Origin: Dehalococcoidia bacterium
GTDB taxonomy: Bacteria; Chloroflexota; Dehalococcoidia; Tepidiformales; Tepidiformaceae
NCBI GenBank assembly: GCA_003104995.1
Contig: PQAO01000027.1
Coordinates: 36,799-100,798, forward strand
Reading direction: 5' to 3'
DNA: 64,000 bases
Every line of letters starts with the position of its first letter. The stretch's first letter is position 1. The notes beneath the pieces are model-generated. The model ran no database searches, was not told the DNA's origin, and saw only the letters and a program-made list of their open reading frames with translations. Made by a program: the position numbers and the translations under genes. Of the stretch, positions 36,204 through 44,469 are shown one piece after another.

Positions 36204-38498
36204 TTGGTTAGCATTACGCGTTCGGTAGTGTGGTTCTCAGAGGTTGGAAGGGAAGATCTTGGCCTCGTTGGTGGCAAAGGCGCCAACCTGGGAGAGCTCA
36301 CCCGGGCATCCATTCCTGTCCCCCCGGGATTCGTGGTCACGGCTGACACGTACTTCCGCTTCATCGAACAGGCTGGTCTTGAACCAGCCATCAGGAAAGA
36401 ACTGTTCAACCTGGATGTCCACGATTCGAGGACACTGAGCGACCGGGCAGCCAACATCCGCAGGCGCATAATCGAGTCGCCAATGCCTCCGCACCTTGCC
36501 GACGAGATCCGGGAGGCCTACCGCGAGCTCGGTGAAGGCCCCGTGGCTGTCCGCAGTTCGGCCACCGCGGAAGACCTGCCCGACGCGAGCTTCGCGGGTC
36601 AACAAAGCACCTTCCTCAACGTGATCGGCCCCGACAACGTCGTTCGGGCGGTGCAGGCATGCTGGGCCTCGTTGTTCGAGGGCCGCGCGATCTTCTATCG
36701 CGAAGAAGCTGGCTACGACCACATGAAGGTCGGCCTGGCCGTCCCCGTCCAGCGGATGGTGCAATCTGAGAAATCCGGCGTGATGTTCACGGTCGAGCCG
36801 GTGACGTCCGATGAGACACGGATCACCATCGAGGCCGTCTACGGCCTCGGCGAAGGGATCGTCTCGGGCGAGATCTCCCCCGACCTGTATATGGTGCACA
36901 AGGAATCGCTGCAGATTCTCGACAAGACCGTTACGCCACAGGACCGCATGTTCGCCCGGGCGATGGAGTCGGACGGGGGCCACGAAGGCGCGAATGCGTG
37001 GCTGCCGGTGCCGGAGCACCTGCGCGAAGCGCAAAAACTGAGCGACGACGAGATCCGTGAACTCGCGCGCATCGGGCGTTCGGTCGAGGAGCACTACGGC
37101 TCGCACCAGGACATCGAGTGGGCTTACGAGGGCGGGAAGTTCTACCTGACCCAGGCACGCCCGGTGACCACCATGCGGGCAGGCCACGACGAAGAAGACG
37201 ACATGGGCGACGACGAAGTCGCACCGCTGCTCCTGACCGGTCAGCCGGCCAGCCCGGGTGTCGGCATCGGCGTGGTGCGTGTCGTGCACGATCCGCAGGA
37301 CATCGACATCGTCCGGCCGGGCGATGTCCTGGTCGCGGAGATGACGACGCCGGACTTCGTGCCGGCCATGAAGCGCGCCTCGGCCATCATCACCGAGCGC
37401 GGCGGGCGCACCTGCCACGCGGCCATCGTGAGCCGGGAACTCGGCATTCCGTGCGTCGTTGGCGCCGGGGGCGCCACGACGGGCCTGGGCGAAGACCGCC
37501 TGGTGACCGTCGATGGGTCGGCGGGCAAGGTCTACGAAGGCCGGGCCGAATCGCGGCTGGCCTGGTTCGAACGCCAGAAAGAGCGATACGCCCGCTCTTC
37601 AGGTCTGAAGACGACCACCAAGCTTTATGTGAACCTGGCCGAACCAGAGCTGGCGGACCGCATCTCGCAGCGGACCGTCGACGGGGTTGGGCTACTCCGG
37701 GCCGAGTTCATCGTTGCGCAGATTGGTACCCACCCCCGCACCTTCATCCAGGAAGGACAGCCGGAGGAGTACACGAGGCAGATCGCCGAAGGGCTGCGCG
37801 AGTTCTGCCGTGCCTTCAACCCGCGTCCGGTCGTCTATCGTCTCACGGACTTCAAGACGAACGAGTACGCGAACCTGCGCGGTGGCGGCGAGTTCGAGGC
37901 AAACGAAGAGAACCCGATGATCGGCTACCGCGGCGCCAGCCGGTACATCCGCGAGCCCGACATTTTCCGGCTCGAAGTCGATGCCATCAAGCAGGTCCGG
38001 GCCGAGTTCAAGAACCTCTACGTCATGGTCCCGTTCGTTCGTACCCCGGCGGAGTTGAAGGGCGTGAAACAGCTCCTGGCCGAAGAGGGCCTGGTGCGAA
38101 GCGACGAGTTCAAGCTCTGGATGATGGTCGAAGTGCCTTCGAACGTCATCATCCTCGACAAGTTCATCGATGTCGGCATCGATGGGATTTCGATAGGCTC
38201 GAACGATCTGACACAGCTGGTACTCGGCATCGACCGGGATAGCGAGGCGCTCGCCGACACCTTCGACGAGCGCGACGACGCGGTGATGGCGGCCATCCAG
38301 ACGGCCGTGGCCGTCGCCAGGCGCCGGGGCATCACCGTGTCGATTTGCGGCCAGGCTCCAAGCGTTTACCCCGAGGTTACGGAGAAGCTCGTCGAGTGGG
38401 GCATCACCAGTGTCAGCGTCAGCCCGGACATGATCGATCGAACGCGTGAGATCATCGCGAACGCTGAAGCGAAGCTGGGCCGGGCTCCGGCGAGCTAA
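36204..38498 (+). CDS. ppsA: Phosphoenolpyruvate synthase
   Basis: A 764-residue enzyme that makes PEP from pyruvate and ATP for gluconeogenesis. The TTG start at 36204 lies ten bases after GGAGG; a GTG at 36228 is an alternative. The ATP-grasp domain begins VGGKGANLGELTRASIPVPPGF, with VRSSATAEDLPDASFAGQQ; the phosphohistidine is in GGRTCHAAIVSRELGIPCVVG; the PEP-binding barrel contains IGSNDLTQLVLGIDRDS and the catalytic CGQAPS. Length is slightly under the typical 790. It may be regulated by the palindrome upstream. FbaB at 16.8 kb fits the same pathway. Confidence 0.95.
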   Translation: MVSITRSVVWFSEVGREDLGLVGGKGANLGELTRASIPVPPGFVVTADTYFRFIEQAGLEPAIRKELFNLDVHDSRTLSDRAANIRRRIIESPMPPHLADEIREAYRELGEGPVAVRSSATAEDLPDASFAGQQSTFLNVIGPDNVVRAVQACWASLFEGRAIFYREEAGYDHMKVGLAVPVQRMVQSEKSGVMFTVEPVTSDETRITIEAVYGLGEGIVSGEISPDLYMVHKESLQILDKTVTPQDRMFARAMESDGGHEGANAWLPVPEHLREAQKLSDDEIRELARIGRSVEEHYGSHQDIEWAYEGGKFYLTQARPVTTMRAGHDEEDDMGDDEVAPLLLTGQPASPGVGIGVVRVVHDPQDIDIVRPGDVLVAEMTTPDFVPAMKRASAIITERGGRTCHAAIVSRELGIPCVVGAGGATTGLGEDRLVTVDGSAGKVYEGRAESRLAWFERQKERYARSSGLKTTTKLYVNLAEPELADRISQRTVDGVGLLRAEFIVAQIGTHPRTFIQEGQPEEYTRQIAEGLREFCRAFNPRPVVYRLTDFKTNEYANLRGGGEFEANEENPMIGYRGASRYIREPDIFRLEVDAIKQVRAEFKNLYVMVPFVRTPAELKGVKQLLAEEGLVRSDEFKLWMMVEVPSNVIILDKFIDVGIDGISIGSNDLTQLVLGIDRDSEALADTFDERDDAVMAAIQTAVAVARRRGITVSICGQAPSVYPEVTEKLVEWGITSVSVSPDMIDRTREIIANAEAKLGRAPAS

Positions 38499-38522
38499 GG
38501 CGGCCCGAGCCCGGGCACCGGC

Positions 38523-38834
38523 TCATGCTGCGGCTCTGACGGTTCGCGCTTCGTCAGCGCTCTCTTCTGCGATCTCATCGTCGTCGCGAAGGTTCACAAC
38601 GTGGGGGCTCAGGACGAAGCGCGCATAGGTCTCGGAGTGGCGGAATGCCCTGAGTGCCTGGCGCGATTCCCAGGTGCAGAAGATGACGTAGCGGCCACTG
38701 GAAGGGATGCGCACGCGCGCCTGGGCCGCAAGCCCGCCGAATTCGCCAAATCCCAGGCGAAGCGATTCGACGTACCAGTCTGCCTGCTTCTCGCTCATGC
38801 CGGTTACGTTGAAGGTGATGGTCTGGATGTTCAT
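38523..38834 (-). CDS. ABM-like dimeric alpha-beta barrel protein
   Basis: A 103-residue protein; the ORF track start at 39005 is too early and ATG 38834 (MNIQTITFNVTG) with GGAGG six bases upstream is right. The beta-strand/helix pattern (TITFNVTGMSEKQADWYVESL, GRYVIFCTWESRQALRAFRHSETYARFV) resembles antibiotic-biosynthesis-monooxygenase/EthD-like barrels, which act as oxygenases or as small ligand binders. An extra C-terminal acidic tail follows residue 80. The ribosome-binding region overlaps the base of a perfect hairpin upstream. It is the only gene in its unit, divergent from the dNTPase. Confidence 0.65.
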   Translation of the reverse strand: MNIQTITFNVTGMSEKQADWYVESLRLGFGEFGGLAAQARVRIPSSGRYVIFCTWESRQALRAFRHSETYARFVLSPHVVNLRDDDEIAEESADEARTVRAAA

Positions 38835-38843
38835 TTCTCTCCT

Positions 38844-38867
38844 CCGGACGGTATTGCGACCGTCCGG
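38844..38867 (-). promoter_or_regulatory. Perfect hairpin overlapping the ribosome-binding region
   Basis: CCGGACGGT / ACCGTCCGG (nine-base stem, six-base loop) lies immediately upstream of the ABM-like start; its base shares two bases with the GGAGG. It could control translation or be an operator. Confidence 0.5.
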
Positions 38868-38993
38868 TAGAGAGCGTTTCACCGGTGGGCATGCTGCACC
38901 ATGGCCCAGTTCACACTCACCAGGGCTGATGTGACGGGCGCCACACACACAGGGCGCGACATACCCTGGCGCAAAGCGGCCTAGAATCGCTGT

Positions 38994-40046
38994 GTGGACC
39001 TGCATGTGGTACGCCGCCGGCTCGAAGAGGACGAACAGCGCCTGAGCCCCTTTGCCGCCCGGAGCTCGACTTCCCGTGGGCGCGGACAGCCGGAAGCGCC
39101 GTCACCGGTGCGGACGGACTTCCAGCGTGACCGCGACCGGATCCTGCACACCAAGGCGTTCCGGCGCCTGAAACACAAGACCCAGGTCTTCATCGCCCCG
39201 GCCCAGGACCACTACGTCACGCGCCTGACGCACACGCTTGAGGTGGCCCAGGTAGCCCGCACCATCACCCGCGCACTTAACCTGAACGAGGACCTTGCGG
39301 AAGCAGCCGCGCTTGGGCACGACATTGGCCACGGTCCGTTCGGACATGCGGGAGAGGAAGCCCTCGCCGAGTGCCTGCCCGAGGGATTTCGGCACAACTA
39401 CCAGTCGGTGCGCGTGCTGGACAAGCTGGAGAACGGTGGCCACGGTCTGAATCTGACGTTCGAAGTGCTCGAGGCGATCGAGAAGAGCTCGAAGGCGCGT
39501 GAGGACATCTTTGCGGAAGGCTGGGGCATCCCTGAGACACTCGAGGGACAGGTGGTGAAGACCGCCGACGCCATCGCCTATGTCAACCACGACATCCTCG
39601 ACGCCATCCGGGCAGGGCTCATCACGGAGGAGGACCTCCCGCGCGCTGCCAGGACCGAGCTGGGCCAGAGCCATTCCGAGCGCCTGAACAGCCTCGTCTG
39701 CGATATCGTGGAGGCAAGCTGGGCGGCGACGGGGGCGGGCGGCGATCCGGTGATCCAATTTAGCCCGCGGATACACGCGGCCGCGAATGAACTCCGGGAG
39801 TTCATGTTCCGGAGGGTCTACCTCTACGACGCGACCCGCCAGGAGGCCGAGCGGGGGAAGCGGATCGTGCTCTTCCTGTTCCGTCACTTCGCGAACAATC
39901 CCGATGGGATCTCGCCAGACTATTCGCTCCCGGGGGACCCGGTGGAGCGGCGCGCGGCCGACTACGTCAGCGGGATGACCGACCGGTACGCCATCCGCCA
40001 GGCGAGGGAGCTTGGGTGCCCCGAGGCCGAGGGATGGCACGTCTGA
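38994..40046 (+). CDS. Deoxyguanosinetriphosphate triphosphohydrolase-like HD protein
   Basis: A 350-residue HD-domain phosphohydrolase that removes triphosphate from dNTPs. Key parts: FQRDRDRILHTKAFRRLKHKTQVF, VTRLTHTLEVAQVARTI (first His), LGHDIGHGPFGHAGEEAL (HD pair), and AIAYVNHDILDAI (last Asp region). The length fits the shorter dgt-like type. GTG 38994 is only six bases after a TAGAAT box with no ribosome site, so the mRNA is likely leaderless. In other lineages this gene commonly sits next to dnaG, as here (one gene between). Confidence 0.92.
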   Translation: MDLHVVRRRLEEDEQRLSPFAARSSTSRGRGQPEAPSPVRTDFQRDRDRILHTKAFRRLKHKTQVFIAPAQDHYVTRLTHTLEVAQVARTITRALNLNEDLAEAAALGHDIGHGPFGHAGEEALAECLPEGFRHNYQSVRVLDKLENGGHGLNLTFEVLEAIEKSSKAREDIFAEGWGIPETLEGQVVKTADAIAYVNHDILDAIRAGLITEEDLPRAARTELGQSHSERLNSLVCDIVEASWAATGAGGDPVIQFSPRIHAAANELREFMFRRVYLYDATRQEAERGKRIVLFLFRHFANNPDGISPDYSLPGDPVERRAADYVSGMTDRYAIRQARELGCPEAEGWHV

Positions 40047-40138
40047 TCACCCGGCGGTTTGCTTTCCCAAACCGTTATGTAGATTGGGGCTCGGATTGCT
40101 GGTAGGTAAGGTCGGCCAGATACTCGGACGTATCCGCC

Positions 40139-41701
40139 ATGAGTGACCGCTACGGGAACGACCCGGACGACGAGCCTGTCATCGGTGCAACGTATCCGCC
40201 TCCACCCCCGCCGCCGGCTGGAGAGGTGTACATCGGAGCGCCCGGCGCCCAGCCCTTCACGGATGACGACGAGGACTGGGACGACGAGTACGACGACGAG
40301 TATGACGACGACTACGAAGAGCCGTACTTCGACTACGATGCGCCACCTGTACGTCAGCCGATGTTTTACGTGTTCGTTGCGCTCGCGGCGCTGGTTGGCG
40401 GGATCGTGGTCTTCTTGCTCTTCAGCATCGTGAGCGGCGGTGGCGGGGATGGCGGCAACGGTGGCTCAACCAGGTTGGAAGTGCAGGTCGACTCGCCGGC
40501 GCGTGACACGCTCATCAACGTCGGCGAGCCGGAGGATGTGATCGTCCAGGCGACCGCCACAGAAGCCATCGTGCGGTTCGAGCTATTCGTCGGGGACCGT
40601 TCCGCGGACTTCGTTGATGTTTCTGAAACACCGGACGACAACCGCTACCGCGCGACGCTCCGCCTCGTCCTGGATGAGAAGGGCACGTACGAGATCTTCG
40701 TCCGTGCGACCGCCTCGTCAGGCGCGACGAAGGATTCCGCAAAGGTCCGCGTGAAGGTGGTGGAACCGGTCGGGGAACGGCCCCAGAGCATCAAGGGGCG
40801 GGCGGTGGCAGATACGACACTCCGTGCCGGACCGGGTGAGGATTTCGCCGAAGCCGGGACCCTCAAGGCCGGTGAGGAAGTGACCATCGTTGGCAAGAGC
40901 AGGTCGCTCGAGTGGCTGCTGATCGAGGTTGGTGGGCGGGATCCCCGCTGGGCTCGGCGGAGCGCCATCGACCCGCTCGACACACTCGACCTTGTGCCGA
41001 GTCGCGACGTCACGCCGACGCCCGGTCCGACATCGACCAACACCCCGGAACCGTCCCCCTCACCATCGCCCTCGCCGAGTGTGAGTCCTTCGCCCAGCGC
41101 CAATTCGCCCGACTTCGTGCCGACGAACGCGGTGCTCATCGACGGTGGGGCCGTACTCCGCGTCACCGTCTCAAACGTCAGCAACAACGCATACAACGGG
41201 CCGCTCGTAGTGGCGGTCGGCGGGGGCGATGTCCCGCAGCAGGAACTCGTGGTCGATGCGACGATGCGGGCGAATGGTGGCACCGCGGTCATCGAGTTCG
41301 AGGTGGCCCCGCCCATTACGGACCAGGGCAAACGCGCCGTGGTGACGGTAGACCCGATGGACGCGATCAAGGAGCTTCGCGAGGACAACAACGTGGCGAC
41401 GTTCGTTCTGTTGCCGCCGCAGGAGTCCCCCGAAATCGTCATTGCCTCGGCGGAAGTGCTCGCCGACCGGATCGCGGTGGCGGTGAAGAACACGGGTGGT
41501 GCGCTCAGCGCCACCAACGTGACCGTGCGGGTGACGCTGGGGAGCCAGACCATCAGCAACTCCATCACGATAGCGCTGGCGAAAGACCAATCGTCGCCAA
41601 CCATCGAGGTCGCGCGGCCAGCGGGCACCGGTCTGGCGACCATCGAAGTGCTCATCGGCGGCCAGGTCCAGGCCTCCACCCAGGTGCAGCTCGGTCCGTG
41701 A
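40139..41701 (+). CDS. Membrane-anchored surface protein with SH3-like and CARDB-like domains
   Basis: A 520-residue protein. Residues 1-70 are proline-rich then extremely acidic (residues 42-67 have about 20 Asp/Glu), one TM helix spans about 75-98, and the rest is likely outside. An immunoglobulin-like beta region follows (110-195), then an SH3b domain (GRAVADTTLRAGPGEDFAEAGTLKAGEEVTIVG), a short TP/SP-rich linker, and two CARDB-like domains (VLIDGGAVLRVTVSNV; IVIASAEVLADRIAVAVKN). Probably involved in cell-wall or ligand binding. It precedes dnaG by 80 bases on the same strand. Function is not known. Confidence 0.75.
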   Translation: MSDRYGNDPDDEPVIGATYPPPPPPPAGEVYIGAPGAQPFTDDDEDWDDEYDDEYDDDYEEPYFDYDAPPVRQPMFYVFVALAALVGGIVVFLLFSIVSGGGGDGGNGGSTRLEVQVDSPARDTLINVGEPEDVIVQATATEAIVRFELFVGDRSADFVDVSETPDDNRYRATLRLVLDEKGTYEIFVRATASSGATKDSAKVRVKVVEPVGERPQSIKGRAVADTTLRAGPGEDFAEAGTLKAGEEVTIVGKSRSLEWLLIEVGGRDPRWARRSAIDPLDTLDLVPSRDVTPTPGPTSTNTPEPSPSPSPSPSVSPSPSANSPDFVPTNAVLIDGGAVLRVTVSNVSNNAYNGPLVVAVGGGDVPQQELVVDATMRANGGTAVIEFEVAPPITDQGKRAVVTVDPMDAIKELREDNNVATFVLLPPQESPEIVIASAEVLADRIAVAVKNTGGALSATNVTVRVTLGSQTISNSITIALAKDQSSPTIEVARPAGTGLATIEVLIGGQVQASTQVQLGP

Positions 41702-41781
41702 CGTAACCCCGGGGCCTTCGTTCAGAGGTCCCCTGCAGCCCCGATCGCGACGCTTCAAGTCGGGAACGGCCCGTAGGATGA

Positions 41782-43635
41782 GTGGCGATGGACGTTGTCG
41801 AGGCAGTCAAGCGCCAAATTGACCTGGCCGAATACGTCGGCCGGGTGACGCAGCTCCAGAAGTCGGGCCGGAGCCTCAAGGGGCTTTGCCCCTTCCACAC
41901 GGAGAAGACGCCCTCGTTCTACGTGTTCCCCGAAAAAGGGACATGGCGGTGCTTCGGAAGTTGCGGCGAAGGTGGCGACTTGTTCTCGTTCGTCCAGAAG
42001 CGCGAAAGCCTGGACTTCAAATCCGCGCTGCGTGTCCTGGCCGCGGAGGCTGGCATCCAGCTGACCCCGGAGGACGGCCGCCGGCGGAGCCACACCGAGC
42101 GCCTCTCCGCCCTCATGTCGGCTGCGGTGGACCACTACGAGCGCTGTCTTGAGTCGGACGAAGGCCAGGCGGCCCGCCAGTACCTCGCGGGGAAGCGGGG
42201 TCTCACGCCGGCAACGCTCCAGGCCTGGCATATCGGCTGGGCGCCTGAAGGGTGGCGCGGTCTGCGGGACTTCCTGCGCAACCGAGGATACGAGGACCGG
42301 GACATGGTCGACGCGGGCCTGCTCGTGGAAGGCGAGGCCGGGCGGGAGCCCTACGACCGGTTCCGTGGCCGGATCATCATCCCGATTGCGAACGAGCGCG
42401 GCGAATTCGTGGCCATGGGCGGGCGGGGACTGCAGGGTGAGGAGCCGAAGTACCTCAACTCCCCCCAGACGGAGCTGTTCGACAAGAGCCGCACCCTTTT
42501 CGGGCTCGACCACACAGCCGCGGGCATCCGGGAGTCCGGGACCGTCGTCGTGGTCGAGGGGTACATGGACGTGATTGGCCCCTGGCAGTCGGGCTTCACG
42601 AACCTTGTTGCGACCATGGGTACGTCGCTCACTGAATCGCACGCGCGGTTGCTGCGGCGGTTCGCGCGCAGGATCGTCCTGGCGATGGACCCCGATGCGG
42701 CCGGGCTGGCGGCCGCCGAACGCGCCGGGGGACTCTTCCTCGGGCTTGATTCGCCCGAGAGGATGGCACAGGCCGCGCGCTCAGCCGACACGCTGGCGGG
42801 GGCGGTCGACGTCGATCTCCGGGTTGCACCACTGCCGCCAGGCCGCGACCCGGACGAGATCGCTCGCGATGCGCCCGAAACCTGGCGCGGTGCGATTGAC
42901 GGCTCCCTGCCGTTCGCGGAGTTCCTCCTGATGCGAATCATGGGGCCGGAGCGGCCGGGCTCGCCGATGGATGCGCGCGCGGTAGTCGACCGGCTTCGGC
43001 CCGTGCTCGTGGCTGTCCGCGACCCTGTGGAACGGGCTATGTACGTGCAGCGGGTGGCACGCCACCTGGGTGTGGGTGAGGAGGCCGTGCTGGAGCGCAT
43101 CCGCGCGCTTTCGCCCGGGCGGGGGCCACGGCCGCCGGTTCGCCAGGTAGAGGCTCCGGTGACCGCCGAAGACGTGCTGCTCGCGATCCTCCTGCGCTAC
43201 CCGCACCTGCGCTTGCAGTTCCGAAGCTACCCCGAGTCCCTCTTCAGCGGAGCGGTCAACCGCGAGGTCTTCCGGCGATGGCTCCACAGCGAGGACTTCT
43301 CCCAGCCGGCGGAAGACGATCCCGTTGGGGACAGGGCACGGGCGCTGATTGCGCGCCGCCTGCCGCCACTTTCCGACGCCGAAGCCCGCCAGGCTGCCGA
43401 CGAGAAGGTCCGTGAGATCCTGAAGGAGCGAATCATCCAGCACCAGGCGGCGCGGTCTGAAGAACTGGCGGACGCGGAGCGAACGGTGGGCGCGAACCGG
43501 CTGGCGGAACTCGCGCTGAGTGTGTGGCGCGGCGCGATGCCCGCCGACGAGGATCGAGAGCTGGCCGAAGCGCTAATCGAGGAGCTTCAGCTGGGGCTAA
43601 GCATCCACCGGCGTGAAGTGCCCCAGGGCCGCTGA
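41782..43635 (+). CDS. dnaG: DNA primase
   Basis: A 617-residue primase that makes RNA primers at the replication fork. The CHC2 zinc finger is at the N-terminus (C36, H39, C57, C61 counted from GTG 41782), spaced CFGSC, one residue longer than the usual CFGC. The TOPRIM domain contains VVVVEGYMDVI and MDPDAAG; the RNA polymerase core begins with GFAL-like GRGLQGEEPKYLNS. The C-terminal helicase-interaction domain is present and diverged. ATG 41788 is an alternative start. rpoD, often the next gene in other phyla, is not here. Confidence 0.96.
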   Translation: MAMDVVEAVKRQIDLAEYVGRVTQLQKSGRSLKGLCPFHTEKTPSFYVFPEKGTWRCFGSCGEGGDLFSFVQKRESLDFKSALRVLAAEAGIQLTPEDGRRRSHTERLSALMSAAVDHYERCLESDEGQAARQYLAGKRGLTPATLQAWHIGWAPEGWRGLRDFLRNRGYEDRDMVDAGLLVEGEAGREPYDRFRGRIIIPIANERGEFVAMGGRGLQGEEPKYLNSPQTELFDKSRTLFGLDHTAAGIRESGTVVVVEGYMDVIGPWQSGFTNLVATMGTSLTESHARLLRRFARRIVLAMDPDAAGLAAAERAGGLFLGLDSPERMAQAARSADTLAGAVDVDLRVAPLPPGRDPDEIARDAPETWRGAIDGSLPFAEFLLMRIMGPERPGSPMDARAVVDRLRPVLVAVRDPVERAMYVQRVARHLGVGEEAVLERIRALSPGRGPRPPVRQVEAPVTAEDVLLAILLRYPHLRLQFRSYPESLFSGAVNREVFRRWLHSEDFSQPAEDDPVGDRARALIARRLPPLSDAEARQAADEKVREILKERIIQHQAARSEELADAERTVGANRLAELALSVWRGAMPADEDRELAEALIEELQLGLSIHRREVPQGR

Positions 43636-43702
43636 ACTCTTTAGCACACACTTTTTACAATCCGCGTCGAATCCAATTGGCCTCGCGCATACGTCCACGG
43701 TA

Positions 43703-43732
43703 TTGACACCGTTCCTCCACCCCGAGTATTAC
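43703..43732 (+). promoter_or_regulatory. Strong promoter of the small peptide unit
   Basis: TTGACA (43703-43708), an 18-base spacer and TATTAC (43727-43732). It is one of the two best sigma-A-like promoters in the window. The next bases form the ten-base palindrome ACCGGCCGGT and a seven-base leader hairpin (CCGGCCG / CGGCCGG). Confidence 0.75.
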
Positions 43733-43776
43733 ATACCGGCCGGTCGGCAAACGGCCGGATAAAGCGGGAGGTGCCT

Positions 43777-43869
43777 ATGGCTAGGCTCCGGACGCTCCTC
43801 GTAGTTGGTGCCCTGGCGGCGGTGGCGGTCGTTTCGACGGCTGTCCCGGCCCTCACCATCAGCTGGTAA
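43777..43869 (+). CDS. 30-residue hydrophobic peptide in its own transcription unit
   Basis: ATG 43777 follows GGGAGG with a five-base spacer and gives 30 codons ending TAA 43869; it is too short for the ORF track. The peptide starts with a positive segment (MARLRTLLVV) and then is a single hydrophobic stretch ending ALTISW. It resembles a bare signal or membrane-spanning peptide. Its own promoter (TTGACA-18-TATTAC), a leader hairpin and a strong terminator (43888-43913) bracket it, so a transcript of about 180 bases is expected. Function is unknown: membrane toxin, small membrane protein, leader peptide, or an RNA with incidental ORF are all possible. Confidence 0.55.
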   Translation: MARLRTLLVVGALAAVAVVSTAVPALTISW

Positions 43870-43887
43870 CGGGAGCAATACCAAAGG

Positions 43888-43913
43888 GAAAGCGGGCCGC
43901 AAGGCCCGCTTTC
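43888..43913 (+). terminator. Terminator of the small peptide unit
   Basis: GAAAGCGGGCC / GGCCCGCTTTC stem with a GCAA tetraloop, extended by GG/CTC pairs and leading into TTTCTCT. It is also close to the convergent TetR stop. Confidence 0.85.
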
Positions 43914-43938
43914 TCTATGCCTCGTCGGGCGAGCCAGT

Positions 43939-44469
43939 TCAGGAGGTAGCCTCCGCCGGAGCCTCTCCCAGGCGGCGATAGAGCACCTCGGCATCGATCA
44001 GCCGCGCAACCGTACCGGCAAGCCGCAGCGCCTCGGCTGGCGAAGCGCCCCCATCGACGGCGCCCCTGCCGAGTAGCGCGCTGCGCCGTTCGAGGTAGTT
44101 ATCGAGCACGGCCCGGACAGGCGGGTAGTCTGACGCAGTGCGCCAGAGCTCCGCGAGGAGCGATGCATGCTCCGTATCGCCGCCAAGGCCGAAGTACCTT
44201 TGGGCGGCGGCCAGGGGGTCGCTCGCCTCCGATAGCGCGCTGGCCACGCGTTCGAGCCGGAACTCGGCCTGGTCGATGAGGCTGCCGAGCACGCCGAGGT
44301 AGAGGTCCAGCTTGGTCGGGAAGTTTGCGTAGACGGCGCCTTTGGAGAGGCCGACCGAGGCCGCGATGGCATCGACTGATGCACCGTCGTAGCCGCGCGT
44401 GGCGAACACTGCCGCAGCCGCTTTGAGCAAAGCGGCCCGCGTCCTAGCCCGCCGCTCTTCCTGGCGCAT
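43939..44469 (-). CDS. TetR-family transcriptional regulator
   Basis: A 176-residue regulator, start ATG 44469 (MRQEERRARTRAALLKAA). The N-terminal helix-turn-helix is ATRGYDGASVDAIAASVGLSKGAVYANFPTKLDLY, exactly the TetR pattern; the C-terminal ligand domain is diverged. The start overlaps the end of the HD-GYP gene by 26 bases, so both are on one message and translation is probably coupled. Its likely operator is upstream of the HD-GYP gene (see palindrome at 45930). Confidence 0.9.
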   Translation of the reverse strand: MRQEERRARTRAALLKAAAAVFATRGYDGASVDAIAASVGLSKGAVYANFPTKLDLYLGVLGSLIDQAEFRLERVASALSEASDPLAAAQRYFGLGGDTEHASLLAELWRTASDYPPVRAVLDNYLERRSALLGRGAVDGGASPAEALRLAGTVARLIDAEVLYRRLGEAPAEATS

